DNA from: Candidatus Bathyarchaeota archaeon
Lineage (GTDB): Archaea; Thermoproteota; Bathyarchaeia; Bathyarchaeales; Bathycorpusculaceae
Direction of reading: 5' to 3'
DNA length: 64,000 nt
Assembly (NCBI GenBank): GCA_018396705.1
Contig: JAGTQZ010000003.1
Location: forward strand, 104,711 to 168,710
How positions within the stretch are numbered: the stretch's first letter is position 1; each line of letters begins with the position of its first letter. Below, piece by piece: positions 52,391 to 60,611 of this stretch. A program made the translations under genes and the position numbers. The notes beneath the pieces are model-generated. The model was given only the letters and a program-made list of their open reading frames with translations. It did no database searches and was not told the DNA's origin.

Positions 52391-53424
52391 ATTTTCTCGT
52401 ATATGCGGTCGACTGTGTATTTTCCGCTCTCCATTTCCATTTCAATTTCACGCAGCAATAAAATGCGCTTGAAGGTTGGCGGATGCGTGGAGAACCATGT
52501 GTTGATTTTTGTCCATGTGGATTGAGCTTCCTTTTCCATGGCTAGTTCAAGTTCCCGCTCGTCTAAAACACCGTCTTTGTCGAGGTCATATTCAGCCTTT
52601 TTCTCTATTATTGAGGATATCTCAAGCTTAGCGGTCGCCGGATCCCCTATATAGAAAGGTCTAGCTCCGGAAGGTGGTCTAGGCGAAAGTGACAAGCCAT
52701 AAGTAATTTTCGCCAAGGCGCTTTGGAGGCTTCGAGGCGAACCAGTTAAGTAGGCGGAGTAGGCATCCGCGTAATGTTCGCGGAGACGGCTTAACCCCCT
52801 AACGCATAAAAGTGAAATAATGTAGACAATATAGGAGATTAAGGCTGCGGCGAAAAAGGCTGCTTTAATGCTGCTCCCCTCTTCCTGCTTTCTTGACGTC
52901 GGCGCCCATCTTCCAGCTTCCCAAGTGGCTCGCGCGATTATATATGCAATGAGCGGCAAGGCGGAAAGCACAGTCATAACAATGAAGTCTTTATGTTTTA
53001 TGTGGCCGAGCTCGTGGCCTATAACGCCTCTAATCTCGTCCTTATTGAGCTTCTTCAATAGGCCTTCGTGAACTGCCAGTGTGGCATCCTTGGCCATTCT
53101 GCCGAACACGAAGGCGTTAGGCGTCCCGTCCGGCACTATTGCAAGTTTGGGCATTGGCAGCCCGGCCTTTACGGCGAGCTCTCTTACGGTTTCTTCAAGC
53201 CATGGGTTTTCACCCTTCTCCAAGTAGCGTAGCCCCGTGGAGCTTGCTACAATAGCTGGCCCAATAAGGTACTGGAAGAGTATGAAGAGGACAGTGAGGA
53301 TCAAAGCGTATAAGACGCTCACTTGGAGAACTATCATTACCGCGGTTAAGAAGAGGGCAAATATAAAGGCAGCGAGGAATATAGATGTGCCCATGGCAAG
53401 CTTAAGCTCAGCCAGCCTTCCCAA
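52387..53424 (-). CDS. htpX: HtpX-like M48 membrane zinc protease with EF-hand loop
   Basis: 345 residues. Membrane helices occupy roughly residues 12-30 and 35-62, with more near 147-165 and 186-210. The zinc site is HELGH at 137-141 with Glu216 in SRLREHYAD as third ligand, and HPPTFKR near 314-320 is the M48 end motif. HtpX proteases remove misfolded membrane proteins. The odd part is at 280-291: DLDKDGVLDERE is a canonical 12-residue EF-hand calcium loop between the catalytic core and the C-terminal motif. The start is a TTG at 53424. Confidence 0.9.
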   Translation of the reverse strand: MGRLAELKLAMGTSIFLAAFIFALFLTAVMIVLQVSVLYALILTVLFILFQYLIGPAIVASSTGLRYLEKGENPWLEETVRELAVKAGLPMPKLAIVPDGTPNAFVFGRMAKDATLAVHEGLLKKLNKDEIRGVIGHELGHIKHKDFIVMTVLSALPLIAYIIARATWEAGRWAPTSRKQEEGSSIKAAFFAAALISYIVYIISLLCVRGLSRLREHYADAYSAYLTGSPRSLQSALAKITYGLSLSPRPPSGARPFYIGDPATAKLEISSIIEKKAEYDLDKDGVLDERELELAMEKEAQSTWTKINTWFSTHPPTFKRILLLREIEMEMESGKYTVDRIYEKI

Positions 53425-53487
53425 GACTCACTAACACCAGTGAGATTGCAGTTACTAATATGAGTTAAGGTTTTCCCTAAACGTCGG

Positions 53488-55623
53488 CTATTTCGCGTAT
53501 TTCTTTGGATTCTTCTTGAATTCTTCCTCGCATATTCTTGAACAGAAATAGATGACGCGCCCATCATATTCAATTTTGCTGTAGGCTGTATCCGGATCTA
53601 TTTTCATGCCGCAGACAGGATCCGTAACCAAGCGTTTTTTCGCCATTATCCCTTTCACCACCTCTGGCTCATATTTCCTTAAAGTCTGACTATTTAAGGC
53701 GACTATAACAGTGCTTAGGGACATTATTATCGCGCCGATGGCTGGCGGTAGATTCACGCCGTAGCCTGCTAGCACACCTGCTGCTAAGGGTATTGTCACC
53801 GTGTTGTAGCCGGCTGCCCACCATAGGTTTTGAACCATTTTAGAGTAGGTTTTGCGGGAAACGTCTATGGCTTTAACCACGTCCCGCGGGTCGTTTCGAA
53901 CGAGGATTATGTCGGCGCTTTCAATTGCCACGTCTGTTCCAGCGCCTATGGCTATGCCCACATCCGCTGTGACAAGCGCCGGAGCGTCGTTGATGCCGTC
54001 GCCTACCATGGCAACGCGGTAGCCTCCGTCTCTTAGAAACTTTATTTTTTCCGCCTTTTTGTCGGGTAAAACTCTGGCGAAATAGTTGTCTATGCCGAGT
54101 TCCTTGGCAACCCAGCTGGCAACTTCTTCCGAGTCACCGGTAAGCATGTAAACCTTTACGCCTCTCTTTTTGAGTTCCCTAACAGCCTCGTAGGATTCTT
54201 CCCTAATAATGTCAGCCAAAGCCAAGGCGCCGGCAAGCTTGCCATCAACAACCACAAAGACAACGGTTTTGCCTTGCCTTTGCAACTCCGCTATTTTTGG
54301 GTCGTTGACGCTTATGCCCAACTCGTCTAGGAGATTTACGCTTCCAACATAAACCTCGTTTTTTCCAACCTTGGCGTAGGCACCTCGCCCAGGTAGAGCC
54401 TTAAATTCTTTGACTTGTGGAATTTTGGCTCCCTTGTTTCTGGCGTACTCCACTATGGCTTTTGCAATCACGTGCTCTGAGTTGAGTTCAACGGCGGCTG
54501 TTAAACTCAAAAGCTTTTCCTCAGACATTTGTGTAACGATGTCTGTTACGCCGAACTTGCCAACAGTTAAGGTGCCGGTTTTGTCGAAGACTACAACGTC
54601 CACGTCTTTAACCATTTCAAAGGCACGTCTATCCCTTATGAGGATGCCGCTCTTTGCGGTTATTGATGTGGAAATTGCCACAACCAGCGGTATCGCCAAG
54701 CCAAGCGCATGGGGACAAGCGATGACAAGCACTGTTACAGCCCTTTCAAGGGCAGCATCTGAACCAGCCAGAAAACTCCATGCTATGAAGGAGGTTATTC
54801 CAGCCACAAGCGCCACGTAAAAGAGCAGAGCTGCAGCCCTGTTCGCCAAATCCTGTGTTCGCGAACGGCTTTCTTGGGCTTGTTTGACAAGCTTTATGAC
54901 CTGCGCTAGATAGGTTTCTTCGCCTATCCTTTCAATACGCACTTTTAGCATGCCTTCGCTGTTTATGGAGCCGCCCACCACTTTGTCGCCGATGGTTTTG
55001 CTTATGGGCTTTGACTCCCCAGTCAGCAGCGCCTCGTTAACCGAAGACGTACCCTCAACGACAACGCCGTCTGACGGTATTTTCTCTCCGGGGCGAACTA
55101 ACACAACGTCGCCCTTCTGCAGCTGGGCTGTTGGCACATCTACGATTTCGCCATTTTTGACCAAGTGGGCTGATGTTGGCATTATGCGGACAAGCTCCTC
55201 CAGTGCCATGGAAGCGCCCATAACGCTCTTGGCTTCAACCCAATGACCCAAAAGCATAACATCAATCAATGTTGCAAGCTCCCAGTAGAAGTCTTTTCCG
55301 CTAAAGACAAAGACTGTTCCAAGCGAGTAGAACATAGCAACTGAAATGGCTACACCGATAAGCGTCATCATGCCCGGCTGTTTAGCCTTAATCTCGTCCG
55401 TCAAGCCTTTGAGGAAGGGCCAGCCGCCATAAACATAGACTATCAGAGATAACAGTGAAAGGATTTCCTTCTGGAAGGGGATTTTAAGCCACTCTAAGCC
55501 AAACCACATCTGAATCATTTCGGAAAGTAGCAAAATTGGAACCGTTAACACAAGCGAAACCCAAAATCTCCGCTTAAATTCCCCCACGTGATGGGCATGG
55601 TGATGATGACTATGGGTGCTCAA
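53488..55623 (-). CDS. copB: CopB-type P1B ATPase with His-rich N-terminus and YHS domain
   Basis: 711 residues. The N-terminus HSHHHHAHH is a metal-binding tail. ATPase landmarks are LLTGESKP, the intramembrane CPHALGLAIP (the CPH motif of the CopB branch), DKTGTLTVGKFG with the phosphorylated Asp, LTGDSEEVA and MVGDGINDAPAL. The last 50 residues form a YHS domain (TDPVCGMKIDPDTAYSKIEY, then YFCSRICEEEFKK) that can bind copper or another soft metal. It probably exports copper or silver. The start is a TTG at 55623, 18 bp after the Lrp-type regulator on the same strand. Confidence 0.93.
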   Translation of the reverse strand: MSTHSHHHHAHHVGEFKRRFWVSLVLTVPILLLSEMIQMWFGLEWLKIPFQKEILSLLSLIVYVYGGWPFLKGLTDEIKAKQPGMMTLIGVAISVAMFYSLGTVFVFSGKDFYWELATLIDVMLLGHWVEAKSVMGASMALEELVRIMPTSAHLVKNGEIVDVPTAQLQKGDVVLVRPGEKIPSDGVVVEGTSSVNEALLTGESKPISKTIGDKVVGGSINSEGMLKVRIERIGEETYLAQVIKLVKQAQESRSRTQDLANRAAALLFYVALVAGITSFIAWSFLAGSDAALERAVTVLVIACPHALGLAIPLVVAISTSITAKSGILIRDRRAFEMVKDVDVVVFDKTGTLTVGKFGVTDIVTQMSEEKLLSLTAAVELNSEHVIAKAIVEYARNKGAKIPQVKEFKALPGRGAYAKVGKNEVYVGSVNLLDELGISVNDPKIAELQRQGKTVVFVVVDGKLAGALALADIIREESYEAVRELKKRGVKVYMLTGDSEEVASWVAKELGIDNYFARVLPDKKAEKIKFLRDGGYRVAMVGDGINDAPALVTADVGIAIGAGTDVAIESADIILVRNDPRDVVKAIDVSRKTYSKMVQNLWWAAGYNTVTIPLAAGVLAGYGVNLPPAIGAIIMSLSTVIVALNSQTLRKYEPEVVKGIMAKKRLVTDPVCGMKIDPDTAYSKIEYDGRVIYFCSRICEEEFKKNPKKYAK

Positions 55624-55641
55624 ATGCCTCCGCTCCAGTAT

Positions 55642-56088
55642 CTAGCCTTTAAGCTTCTCAAGAATTATTGCGGGACAGATTTTCTTAACCCCTTCTATTG
55701 GCCCGATTTTTTCAGATATAAGCCTCGTTAGTTCTCGGCCGTCTTTTGTCCAGATTTCCGTCATTATCATGTGGTCGCCGGTGGATGTGGCGACGCTTCG
55801 GATTTCTTTGAACTCGCAGAGTTTTTGGGCAACCTCCAAAAGTTTAGGTGGATCCACATCTATGCCAACAATAGCCACGGTGTTTAATCCTATCATCGCT
55901 GGGTTTATTTCAACAGTGAACCTTTTTATTACGCCTTTTTCTTTAAGGGCTTGAACCCTCTTGCGGATTGTGGACTCGCTTAATCTGAGCTTTTGAGCTA
56001 TCTCTAAAAAGGGAAGCCTTGCATCCTCCTGCAGAAGCTTTAGGATTTTCTGATCAACTTCGTCTATTTCCGCATTTTTTCGCGCCAT
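55642..56088 (-). CDS. Lrp/AsnC-family transcriptional regulator
   Basis: 148 residues from ATG 56088: NAEIDEVDQKILKLLQEDAR, then the helix-turn-helix LRLSESTIRKRVQALKEKGV, and a RAM/ACT-like domain (VAIVGIDVDPPKLLEVAQKL, VATSTGDHMIMTEIWTKDGR). The open frame continues upstream across the peroxiredoxin start, but that part is antisense. It is followed at 18 bp by the CopB ATPase, so it may control it. Repeats of TTGTACGA over its own start region (56101-56129) suggest autoregulation and control of the divergent peroxiredoxin. Confidence 0.92.
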   Translation of the reverse strand: MARKNAEIDEVDQKILKLLQEDARLPFLEIAQKLRLSESTIRKRVQALKEKGVIKRFTVEINPAMIGLNTVAIVGIDVDPPKLLEVAQKLCEFKEIRSVATSTGDHMIMTEIWTKDGRELTRLISEKIGPIEGVKKICPAIILEKLKG

Positions 56089-56090
56089 TT

Positions 56091-56129
56091 TCGTATCATC
56101 TTGTACGATTTTAGCTGAAATTTGTACGA
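56091..56129. promoter_or_regulatory. Candidate Lrp operator: TTGTACGA direct repeats
   Basis: TTGTACGA occurs at 56101-56108 and again at 56122-56129, exactly 21 bp apart (two helical turns). TCGTA at 56091-56095 forms an inverted partner to TACGA at 56104-56108. The sites lie between the Lrp start codon and a TATA box, where an Lrp octamer could block initiation. Confidence 0.55.
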
Positions 56130-56132
56130 AAA

Positions 56133-56142
56133 GCATATATGC
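56133..56142. promoter_or_regulatory. Palindromic TATA box between Lrp regulator and peroxiredoxin
   Basis: GCATATATGC is a perfect palindrome, placed about 50 bp from the start codons on both sides, so it could direct transcription either way. For the regulator the start site would fall among the TTGTACGA repeats. Confidence 0.5.
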
Positions 56143-56191
56143 CTTGAAAGATAAAAAGATTGTGGTATACGGAAGTGGAGAAGGATGTAAA

Positions 56192-56854
56192 ATGGAGAAA
56201 GTTGAAGAGAAAAAACCGCTTTTGAGTCTCGGCGAAGTGGTTCCAGATTTTGAGGCGCTGACAACCCATGGCAAGATTAGGCTTTCAGACTTTAAGGGAA
56301 GATGGGTTATCCTGTTTTCACATCCCGCTGACTTCACACCTGTCTGCACAACGGAGTTTGTGGCTTTCGCTCAAATTTATCCTGAGCTTGTCAAACGCAA
56401 CGTCCAACTTATAGGATTAAGCATTGACAGTGTCTACTCCCACATCGCATGGGTTAAAACCATCAAGGAAAAATTTGGCATAACAATACCATTCCCAGTG
56501 ATCGCCGATTTAGACATGAAAGTAGCCAGCTTATTCGGCATGATACATCCCAAACAAAGCACGACAGCAGCAGTTCGCTGTGTCTTTGTAATAGACCCGG
56601 AAATGAAATTACGCGCAATGATATATTACCCGCTGAATGTAGGTAGAAACATGGACGAGATTTTGAGGCTTATTGACGCGCTACAAACAGCTGACAAGTA
56701 CAAGGTGGCTTTGCCAGCCAACTGGAGACCCGGCGACCCGGTGATAGTGCCGCCTCCAACAACTCAAGAGGATGCTGAAAAACGTTTGCAGGAAGCCGCT
56801 CAACAAGGCTACGAGTGCGTTGACTGGTTCCTATGCAAGAAAAAGCTTCCATAA
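56192..56854 (+). CDS. Peroxiredoxin (AhpC/TSA, archaeal Prx6-like)
   Basis: 220 residues. LSLGEVVPDFEALTTHGKIR, then FSHPADFTPVCTTEFVAFAQ holding the peroxidatic Cys, and SIDSVYSHIAWVKTIKEKFG follow the family order. Two further cysteines in the C-terminal tail (YECVDWFLC) are candidates for the resolving residue. It reduces hydrogen peroxide and organic peroxides. I use the ATG at 56192 with AAGGATG upstream; the frame from 56144 has no such site. It begins the rightward oxidative-stress gene series. Confidence 0.93.
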   Translation: MEKVEEKKPLLSLGEVVPDFEALTTHGKIRLSDFKGRWVILFSHPADFTPVCTTEFVAFAQIYPELVKRNVQLIGLSIDSVYSHIAWVKTIKEKFGITIPFPVIADLDMKVASLFGMIHPKQSTTAAVRCVFVIDPEMKLRAMIYYPLNVGRNMDEILRLIDALQTADKYKVALPANWRPGDPVIVPPPTTQEDAEKRLQEAAQQGYECVDWFLCKKKLP

Positions 56855-56890
56855 ACCTCCTTTTTATGCATTTAATTGAGGTGAAAGTGT

Positions 56891-57307
56891 TTGGTGCAGA
56901 AGCTTCGTTCCACAGCTAAGCTTGTGAAAGACTTTCGAATAAATGTTGACAACGGCAGAGCCCACAGCGTCTGCCTTGACCTACCGCCTGAACTTGGAAC
57001 AAATATGGGACCCACAGCTCTTGAATTATGCGTAATGAGCTATGCGGGCTGTTTCGCAACAATTTTCGCTTTGATGGCTAAGAAAATGAGAGTTCAGCTT
57101 AATGACTTGGAAGTTAAACTTGAAGCCGTAAAATCCGACGAGGCTGGAACCCTAACAGAAGCAGCTTTTGATATCCTCGTGAAAACCGACGCTTCAGAGG
57201 AAACAGTTCAGAGAATTTTCAAGCTGACGGTGGAAAACTGTCCGGTTGGGAAGCTTTTCGAAAGAGCCAACGTCAAGATCAGCTATAACCTAAAAACAGA
57301 AAGATAG
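56891..57307 (+). CDS. OsmC-family peroxide reductase-like protein
   Basis: 138 residues. PELGTNMGPTALELCVMSYA and GCFATIFALMAKKM carry one Cys, and VENCPVGKLFERA carries the second, as in OsmC/Ohr proteins that reduce organic hydroperoxides with a Cys pair. Between them lies a curved sheet (LNDLEVKLEAVKSDEAGTLT). The start is a TTG at 56891 with GAGGTG upstream. It lies between peroxiredoxin and rubredoxin on one strand, likely in one operon. Confidence 0.88.
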   Translation: MVQKLRSTAKLVKDFRINVDNGRAHSVCLDLPPELGTNMGPTALELCVMSYAGCFATIFALMAKKMRVQLNDLEVKLEAVKSDEAGTLTEAAFDILVKTDASEETVQRIFKLTVENCPVGKLFERANVKISYNLKTER

Positions 57308-57314
57308 GAGCTAG

Positions 57315-57482
57315 ATGCCTTTGACAAAGTGGGAATGCTCGATTTGCGGGTACATTTACGACCCGGTGATTGGAGACCCGGAGCACGGCGTAAAACCCGG
57401 AACACCCTTCGAGGCTCTACCTGAAGATTGGGTTTGCCCAATTTGCGGAGCCCCTAAAGACCAGTTTGTTAAGAAGGAATAG
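57315..57482 (+). CDS. Rubredoxin
   Basis: 55 residues: [51 protein letters not shown]. The two CxxCG pairs bind a single iron, and the length is typical. It carries electrons, probably to diiron proteins or reductases in this island. The ATG at 57315 follows AGGAG and lies 7 bp after the OsmC stop. Its end runs to within 4 bp of the superoxide dismutase region. Confidence 0.97.
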   Translation: MPLTKWECSICGYIYDPVIGDPEHGVKPGTPFEALPEDWVCPICGAPKDQFVKKE

Positions 57483-57501
57483 TTTTATGGAGGTGAATGC
57501 T

Positions 57502-58116
57502 TTGGAGCAGACTAAACTCTATGTTTTGCCGCAGCTGCTTTACGGCTATGGAGATTTGCAGCCTTACATGTCTGAGGAGCAGTTGCGGATACACCACACC
57601 AAACACCATCAAGCCTACGTTAACGGGGCGAACGCCATCCTCCAAAGGCTGGACAAAGCTCGCAGGGAAAACCTAGACATCGACGTTAAGGCTACACTTA
57701 AAGAGCTTTCATGGAACGTGGCTGGGCATTTGCTGCATTCGCTATTCTGGGGCAACCTAGCCCCGCCAAGCAGAGACGGCGGGAAGCCCGGCGGCAAACT
57801 CGCCGATAAAATCGCTGAAGAATTCGGAAGCTTTGAACGCTTCAAGAAAGAGTTTTCACAGGCAGCTCTAAGCGTTGAAGGCTCCGGCTGGGCAGCCCTA
57901 ACATTATGTAGGCAGACGGGCCGCCTAATGCTTATGCAGGTGGAAAAACACAACGTGAACGTTTATCCAATGTTCCGCATACTAATGGTTTTAGATGTTT
58001 TCGAACACGCCTACTACATAGACTACAAAAATGACAGAGCCAAGTTCGTCGAAGCTTTCTGGAACATAGTAAACTGGGACGAAGTCGACAGACGCTTGGA
58101 AGAATCCCTAAAATAG
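57502..58116 (+). CDS. sod: Superoxide dismutase (Fe/Mn)
   Basis: About 204 residues. Metal ligands are visible in [18 protein letters not shown], in [12 protein letters not shown], and in [15 protein letters not shown] (Asp and His). It converts superoxide to oxygen and peroxide. The start is unclear: a strong GGAGGTGA at 57489-57496 serves a TTG at 57502, which I prefer, but an ATG at 57487 after AAGGA is also possible. Iron or manganese use cannot be told. It shares the strand and tight spacing with rubredoxin and flavodoxin. Confidence 0.95.
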   Translation: MEQTKLYVLPQLLYGYGDLQPYMSEEQLRIHHTKHHQAYVNGANAILQRLDKARRENLDIDVKATLKELSWNVAGHLLHSLFWGNLAPPSRDGGKPGGKLADKIAEEFGSFERFKKEFSQAALSVEGSGWAALTLCRQTGRLMLMQVEKHNVNVYPMFRILMVLDVFEHAYYIDYKNDRAKFVEAFWNIVNWDEVDRRLEESLK

Positions 58117-58127
58117 GATGAGGGAAA

Positions 58128-58568
58128 GTGGCAAAAATTCTAGTACTTTATTATAGTAAGACTGGCAACACTGAGAAGATGGCTAGGGCCGTGGCTGAAG
58201 GCGCAAAAACAGTGCAAGGCATCGAAGTGGAATTAACCTATCATGTGACGGCGGAGCAGCTGAAGGAGTTTGACGCCATAATTGTGGGGACACCAACATA
58301 TCACCATGACACAACCATCGACATTAAAAAGCTGTTTGAAGATGCGGCTGCAAAAAACATAGACTTGAAGGACAAGGCTGGTGCTGCTTTTGGATCCTAC
58401 GGGTGGAGTGGCGAAGCCCCGAGACTGGTCCTTGAAATTATGAAAAACAGGTTTAGTATGGACGTGGCGGAGCCTCCTCTTTTGGCGAAGTACACACCGG
58501 ACCAAGCGATGCTTGAAAAGTGCAAGGAGTTTGGGCGGAGAGTTGCTGAGAGGCTTATCCATAAATAG
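58128..58568 (+). CDS. Flavodoxin
   Basis: 146 residues. ILVLYYSKTGNTEKMARAVA is the FMN-phosphate loop. VGTPTYHHDTTIDIKKLF and AAFGSYGWSGEAPRLVLEIM are the loops that flank the isoalloxazine ring. It is an electron carrier that could replace ferredoxin or serve the redox enzymes in this cluster. The GTG at 58128 lies 11 bp after the superoxide dismutase stop, preceded by GAGGG. Confidence 0.93.
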   Translation: MAKILVLYYSKTGNTEKMARAVAEGAKTVQGIEVELTYHVTAEQLKEFDAIIVGTPTYHHDTTIDIKKLFEDAAAKNIDLKDKAGAAFGSYGWSGEAPRLVLEIMKNRFSMDVAEPPLLAKYTPDQAMLEKCKEFGRRVAERLIHK

Positions 58569-58604
58569 GTTAAAGTGGACATATTATGTATGGAGAAAGG
58601 GGTT

Positions 58605-59084
58605 ATGCCCTCAAAAAGTGAGCTTTTAAATTTTATTAAACGACAGATAGAAGTGGAGAACGAGATTGTTGATTCGCTTAACGAAGCTTTGAAAACTATT
58701 GGCAATCCGTCGGTTAGGGGTGTTTTGAAAGGGATTTCGCTTGATTCTCTAAAGCATGCGGAAATGTATGATGCAGCCTTGAAGCTTTTAACTACAACCC
58801 AGCAGGCGCTTGCCCAAGAGCATCTTGACAAGCAGCGAAGTCTTGTAGAGAAGCATATCCGTGTGGAAGCCGAGCTGATTAAGAAGATAAGTGATATCTT
58901 ACCAACAGTTGAAAATGAGAAAGTTAAGCTTCTTTTAACCGCCATACTTGCCGACGAAAGGAGACATCATGAACTTCTGAAAGCGGTTTTGGAAATCATT
59001 GTTAGAGGCGAAACAATAACCGAGGAAGACTGGTGGGACATTCTCTGGAAAAATGTGCCGTTCCACGGAGCACCGGGTGGTTAG
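58605..59084 (+). CDS. Ferritin-like diiron-type protein
   Basis: About 159 residues of four-helix type. Candidate metal residues are in IEVENEIVDSLNEAL, SLKHAEMYDAAL, HIRVEAELIKKI and ADERRHHELLKAVLE. The last has a good ExxH; the first expected ExxH reads SLKH, with Asp one residue before, so its iron site may be altered. The tail TEEDWWDILWKNVPFHGAPG is unusual. The start may be ATG 58605 (with GAAAGGGG just before), ATG 58590 or GTG 58575. Function is probably iron handling or peroxide reduction. Confidence 0.72.
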   Translation: MPSKSELLNFIKRQIEVENEIVDSLNEALKTIGNPSVRGVLKGISLDSLKHAEMYDAALKLLTTTQQALAQEHLDKQRSLVEKHIRVEAELIKKISDILPTVENEKVKLLLTAILADERRHHELLKAVLEIIVRGETITEEDWWDILWKNVPFHGAPGG

Positions 59085-59164
59085 CTTACATGCTTCAAAT
59101 CCCCCTTTTTTCGTGAAAGTTTTAAAATTGAACTTTAAATAAAACTGGAAAGGAGGTGAATTTG

Positions 59165-59584
59165 TTGGTTTCTAAAAAGTTGTTGGAAATGTTGAATGAC
59201 GCCATCGCAAGGGAGATGCAAGTCGCTATCCAATACATGTGGCAGCACGTTCAATGGAGCGGAGTTAAAGGCTTCGCCGTCCAAGAAGAACTCAAAAAAG
59301 TGGCAATTACAGAGATGAAGCATGCAGAAGCTATTGCTGAAAGGCTTTTCTATTTAGGCGGGACGCCCACCACAAAGCCAACCGAAATTTTTGTTGGTAA
59401 AACCCTTAAGGAAATGATTGAACGAGACATAAAAGACGAGGAAAACGCCATAAACCTATACAAGGAGATAATAGCCCAAGCCCAGAAAGAGGGCGATGTA
59501 ACAACAGCATTCTTATTTGAAGGAATTCTCAAGGACGAAGAGGAACACCATGACCTATTCACAACTCTAGCAGAAGAACTATAA
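59165..59584 (+). CDS. Bacterioferritin-like protein
   Basis: About 139 residues. All four diiron helices are readable: AREMQVAIQYMWQHV, ITEMKHAEAIAERLFYLGGT with ExxH, RDIKDEENAINLYKEII, and LKDEEEHHDLFTTLAEEL with the second ExxH. It should oxidise and store iron, possibly as a 24-mer. The TTG at 59165 is chosen from AGGAGGTGA six bases upstream; a GTG at 59156 in frame falls inside that site. It lies after a short spacer downstream of the other ferritin-like gene. Confidence 0.88.
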   Translation: MVSKKLLEMLNDAIAREMQVAIQYMWQHVQWSGVKGFAVQEELKKVAITEMKHAEAIAERLFYLGGTPTTKPTEIFVGKTLKEMIERDIKDEENAINLYKEIIAQAQKEGDVTTAFLFEGILKDEEEHHDLFTTLAEEL

Positions 59585-59764
59585 ACACGCAACTCCATTC
59601 CCTTCACACCCTTTTTATTTATTTTGACGTATGTTTCTGCACTAATGAACTAGAGGGGGGAGTAGGGAAATAAGCTGTGAGTGTTTGCCATTTTCTTTGC
59701 GAAAGTTTAATTTGTGCTGAAAACACAGTGGCAAAATATAATCGGCATGAAAGGTGAGAAATGT

Positions 59765-60046
59765 ATGTTATCCCAGATGCCTACCAAGATGGAGAAGGTT
59801 TCAAAGAAGCCGTTAGACTGTGAAATTTTGAGGGTTGCTATAATCGCTGAATTGGACGCTGTGAACCTTTATGAGCAAATGGCAGCCGTCGCTAACAATG
59901 AGAAGGTCAAGAAAGTGCTCTTAGAAGTTGCCAAGGAAGAGAAAACCCATGTCGGCGAGTTTCAAGCATTGCTCCTGAAGGAGGATGTAGAGCAAGCCCA
60001 AGAGTTGGAAAAGGGGAAAAAAGAAGTCGAGGAAATAACAGAATAA
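59765..60046 (+). CDS. Encapsulated-ferritin-like (EncFtn) protein
   Basis: 93 residues from ATG 59765 (AAGGTGAG upstream). The residues Glu29, Tyr36, Glu59 and His62, in AIIAELDAVNLYEQ and AKEEKTHVGEFQ, have the spacing known for the ferroxidase centre of Rhodospirillum EncFtn (Glu32, Tyr39, Glu62, His65). Two helices give half a ferritin site, so it must dimerise to bind iron. Such proteins normally sit inside an encapsulin shell, but no shell gene or obvious targeting tail is seen here. Confidence 0.8.
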   Translation: MLSQMPTKMEKVSKKPLDCEILRVAIIAELDAVNLYEQMAAVANNEKVKKVLLEVAKEEKTHVGEFQALLLKEDVEQAQELEKGKKEVEEITE

Positions 60047-60132
60047 GTGTTGAGCGTTTCAATGTATATTCTTAAATAACAACCCTTTTATTTTTAACAC
60101 GCCACATGCTGAACATTAAGTGATTAAGAGAA

Positions 60133-60588
60133 ATGATGTGGAAACACTTAATTGGAATCCTTATACAATCGCTGCTGGCCAGCGCTAAACTAGACTGGCA
60201 CTGGGGAATGAGAGAAGGCCTAACGCTGCTTTTCGCTCTTGCCTTGTTCTTTATAGAACTGTTTGTGCTGGCGGTTCTGCTTTACCTTGCAGGCTTAATT
60301 GTCGTCGGCAAAAAGCGTGCATTGTTTTCAGACGCCTTTATAATAGCGCTTCTTGGAACAGTGCTGTCAACACTTTTTGTGATCTTTCTTCCAAACCTCA
60401 TCGCGCTACTGCTCATAGTTGTTACATGGCTGTTACTGATAAAACGCTTATTTGAAACAGGCTGGCTTGGCGCCATCGCCGTAGGCATACTGGCCATCTT
60501 AATCTACTTGGCAATCCTCATGCTGTTAGCCTTCGTCCTCGGGCTTCTGGGCTGGATAACCCGGTGGCTCACTACTATACCCTTCTAG
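60133..60588 (+). CDS. Membrane protein of unknown function
   Basis: 151 residues, almost all hydrophobic, with about four membrane helices: LLFALALFFIELFVLAVLLY, AFIIALLGTVLSTLFVIFLP, a third through LLLIVVTWLLLIKRLF and a fourth in AILIYLAILMLLAFVLGLLG. It has no recognisable transport or catalytic motif. It is followed 23 bp later by another membrane protein gene on the same strand, suggesting a pair. Confidence 0.7.
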   Translation: MMWKHLIGILIQSLLASAKLDWHWGMREGLTLLFALALFFIELFVLAVLLYLAGLIVVGKKRALFSDAFIIALLGTVLSTLFVIFLPNLIALLLIVVTWLLLIKRLFETGWLGAIAVGILAILIYLAILMLLAFVLGLLGWITRWLTTIPF

Positions 60589-60611
60589 AGACAACAAGCG
60601 AGGTTTAACTG

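Noticed and set aside
56089..56349. Long N-terminal extension of the Lrp regulator frame
   Set aside because: It lies antisense to the peroxiredoxin coding region and has no resemblance to Lrp proteins; the family begins at 56088.
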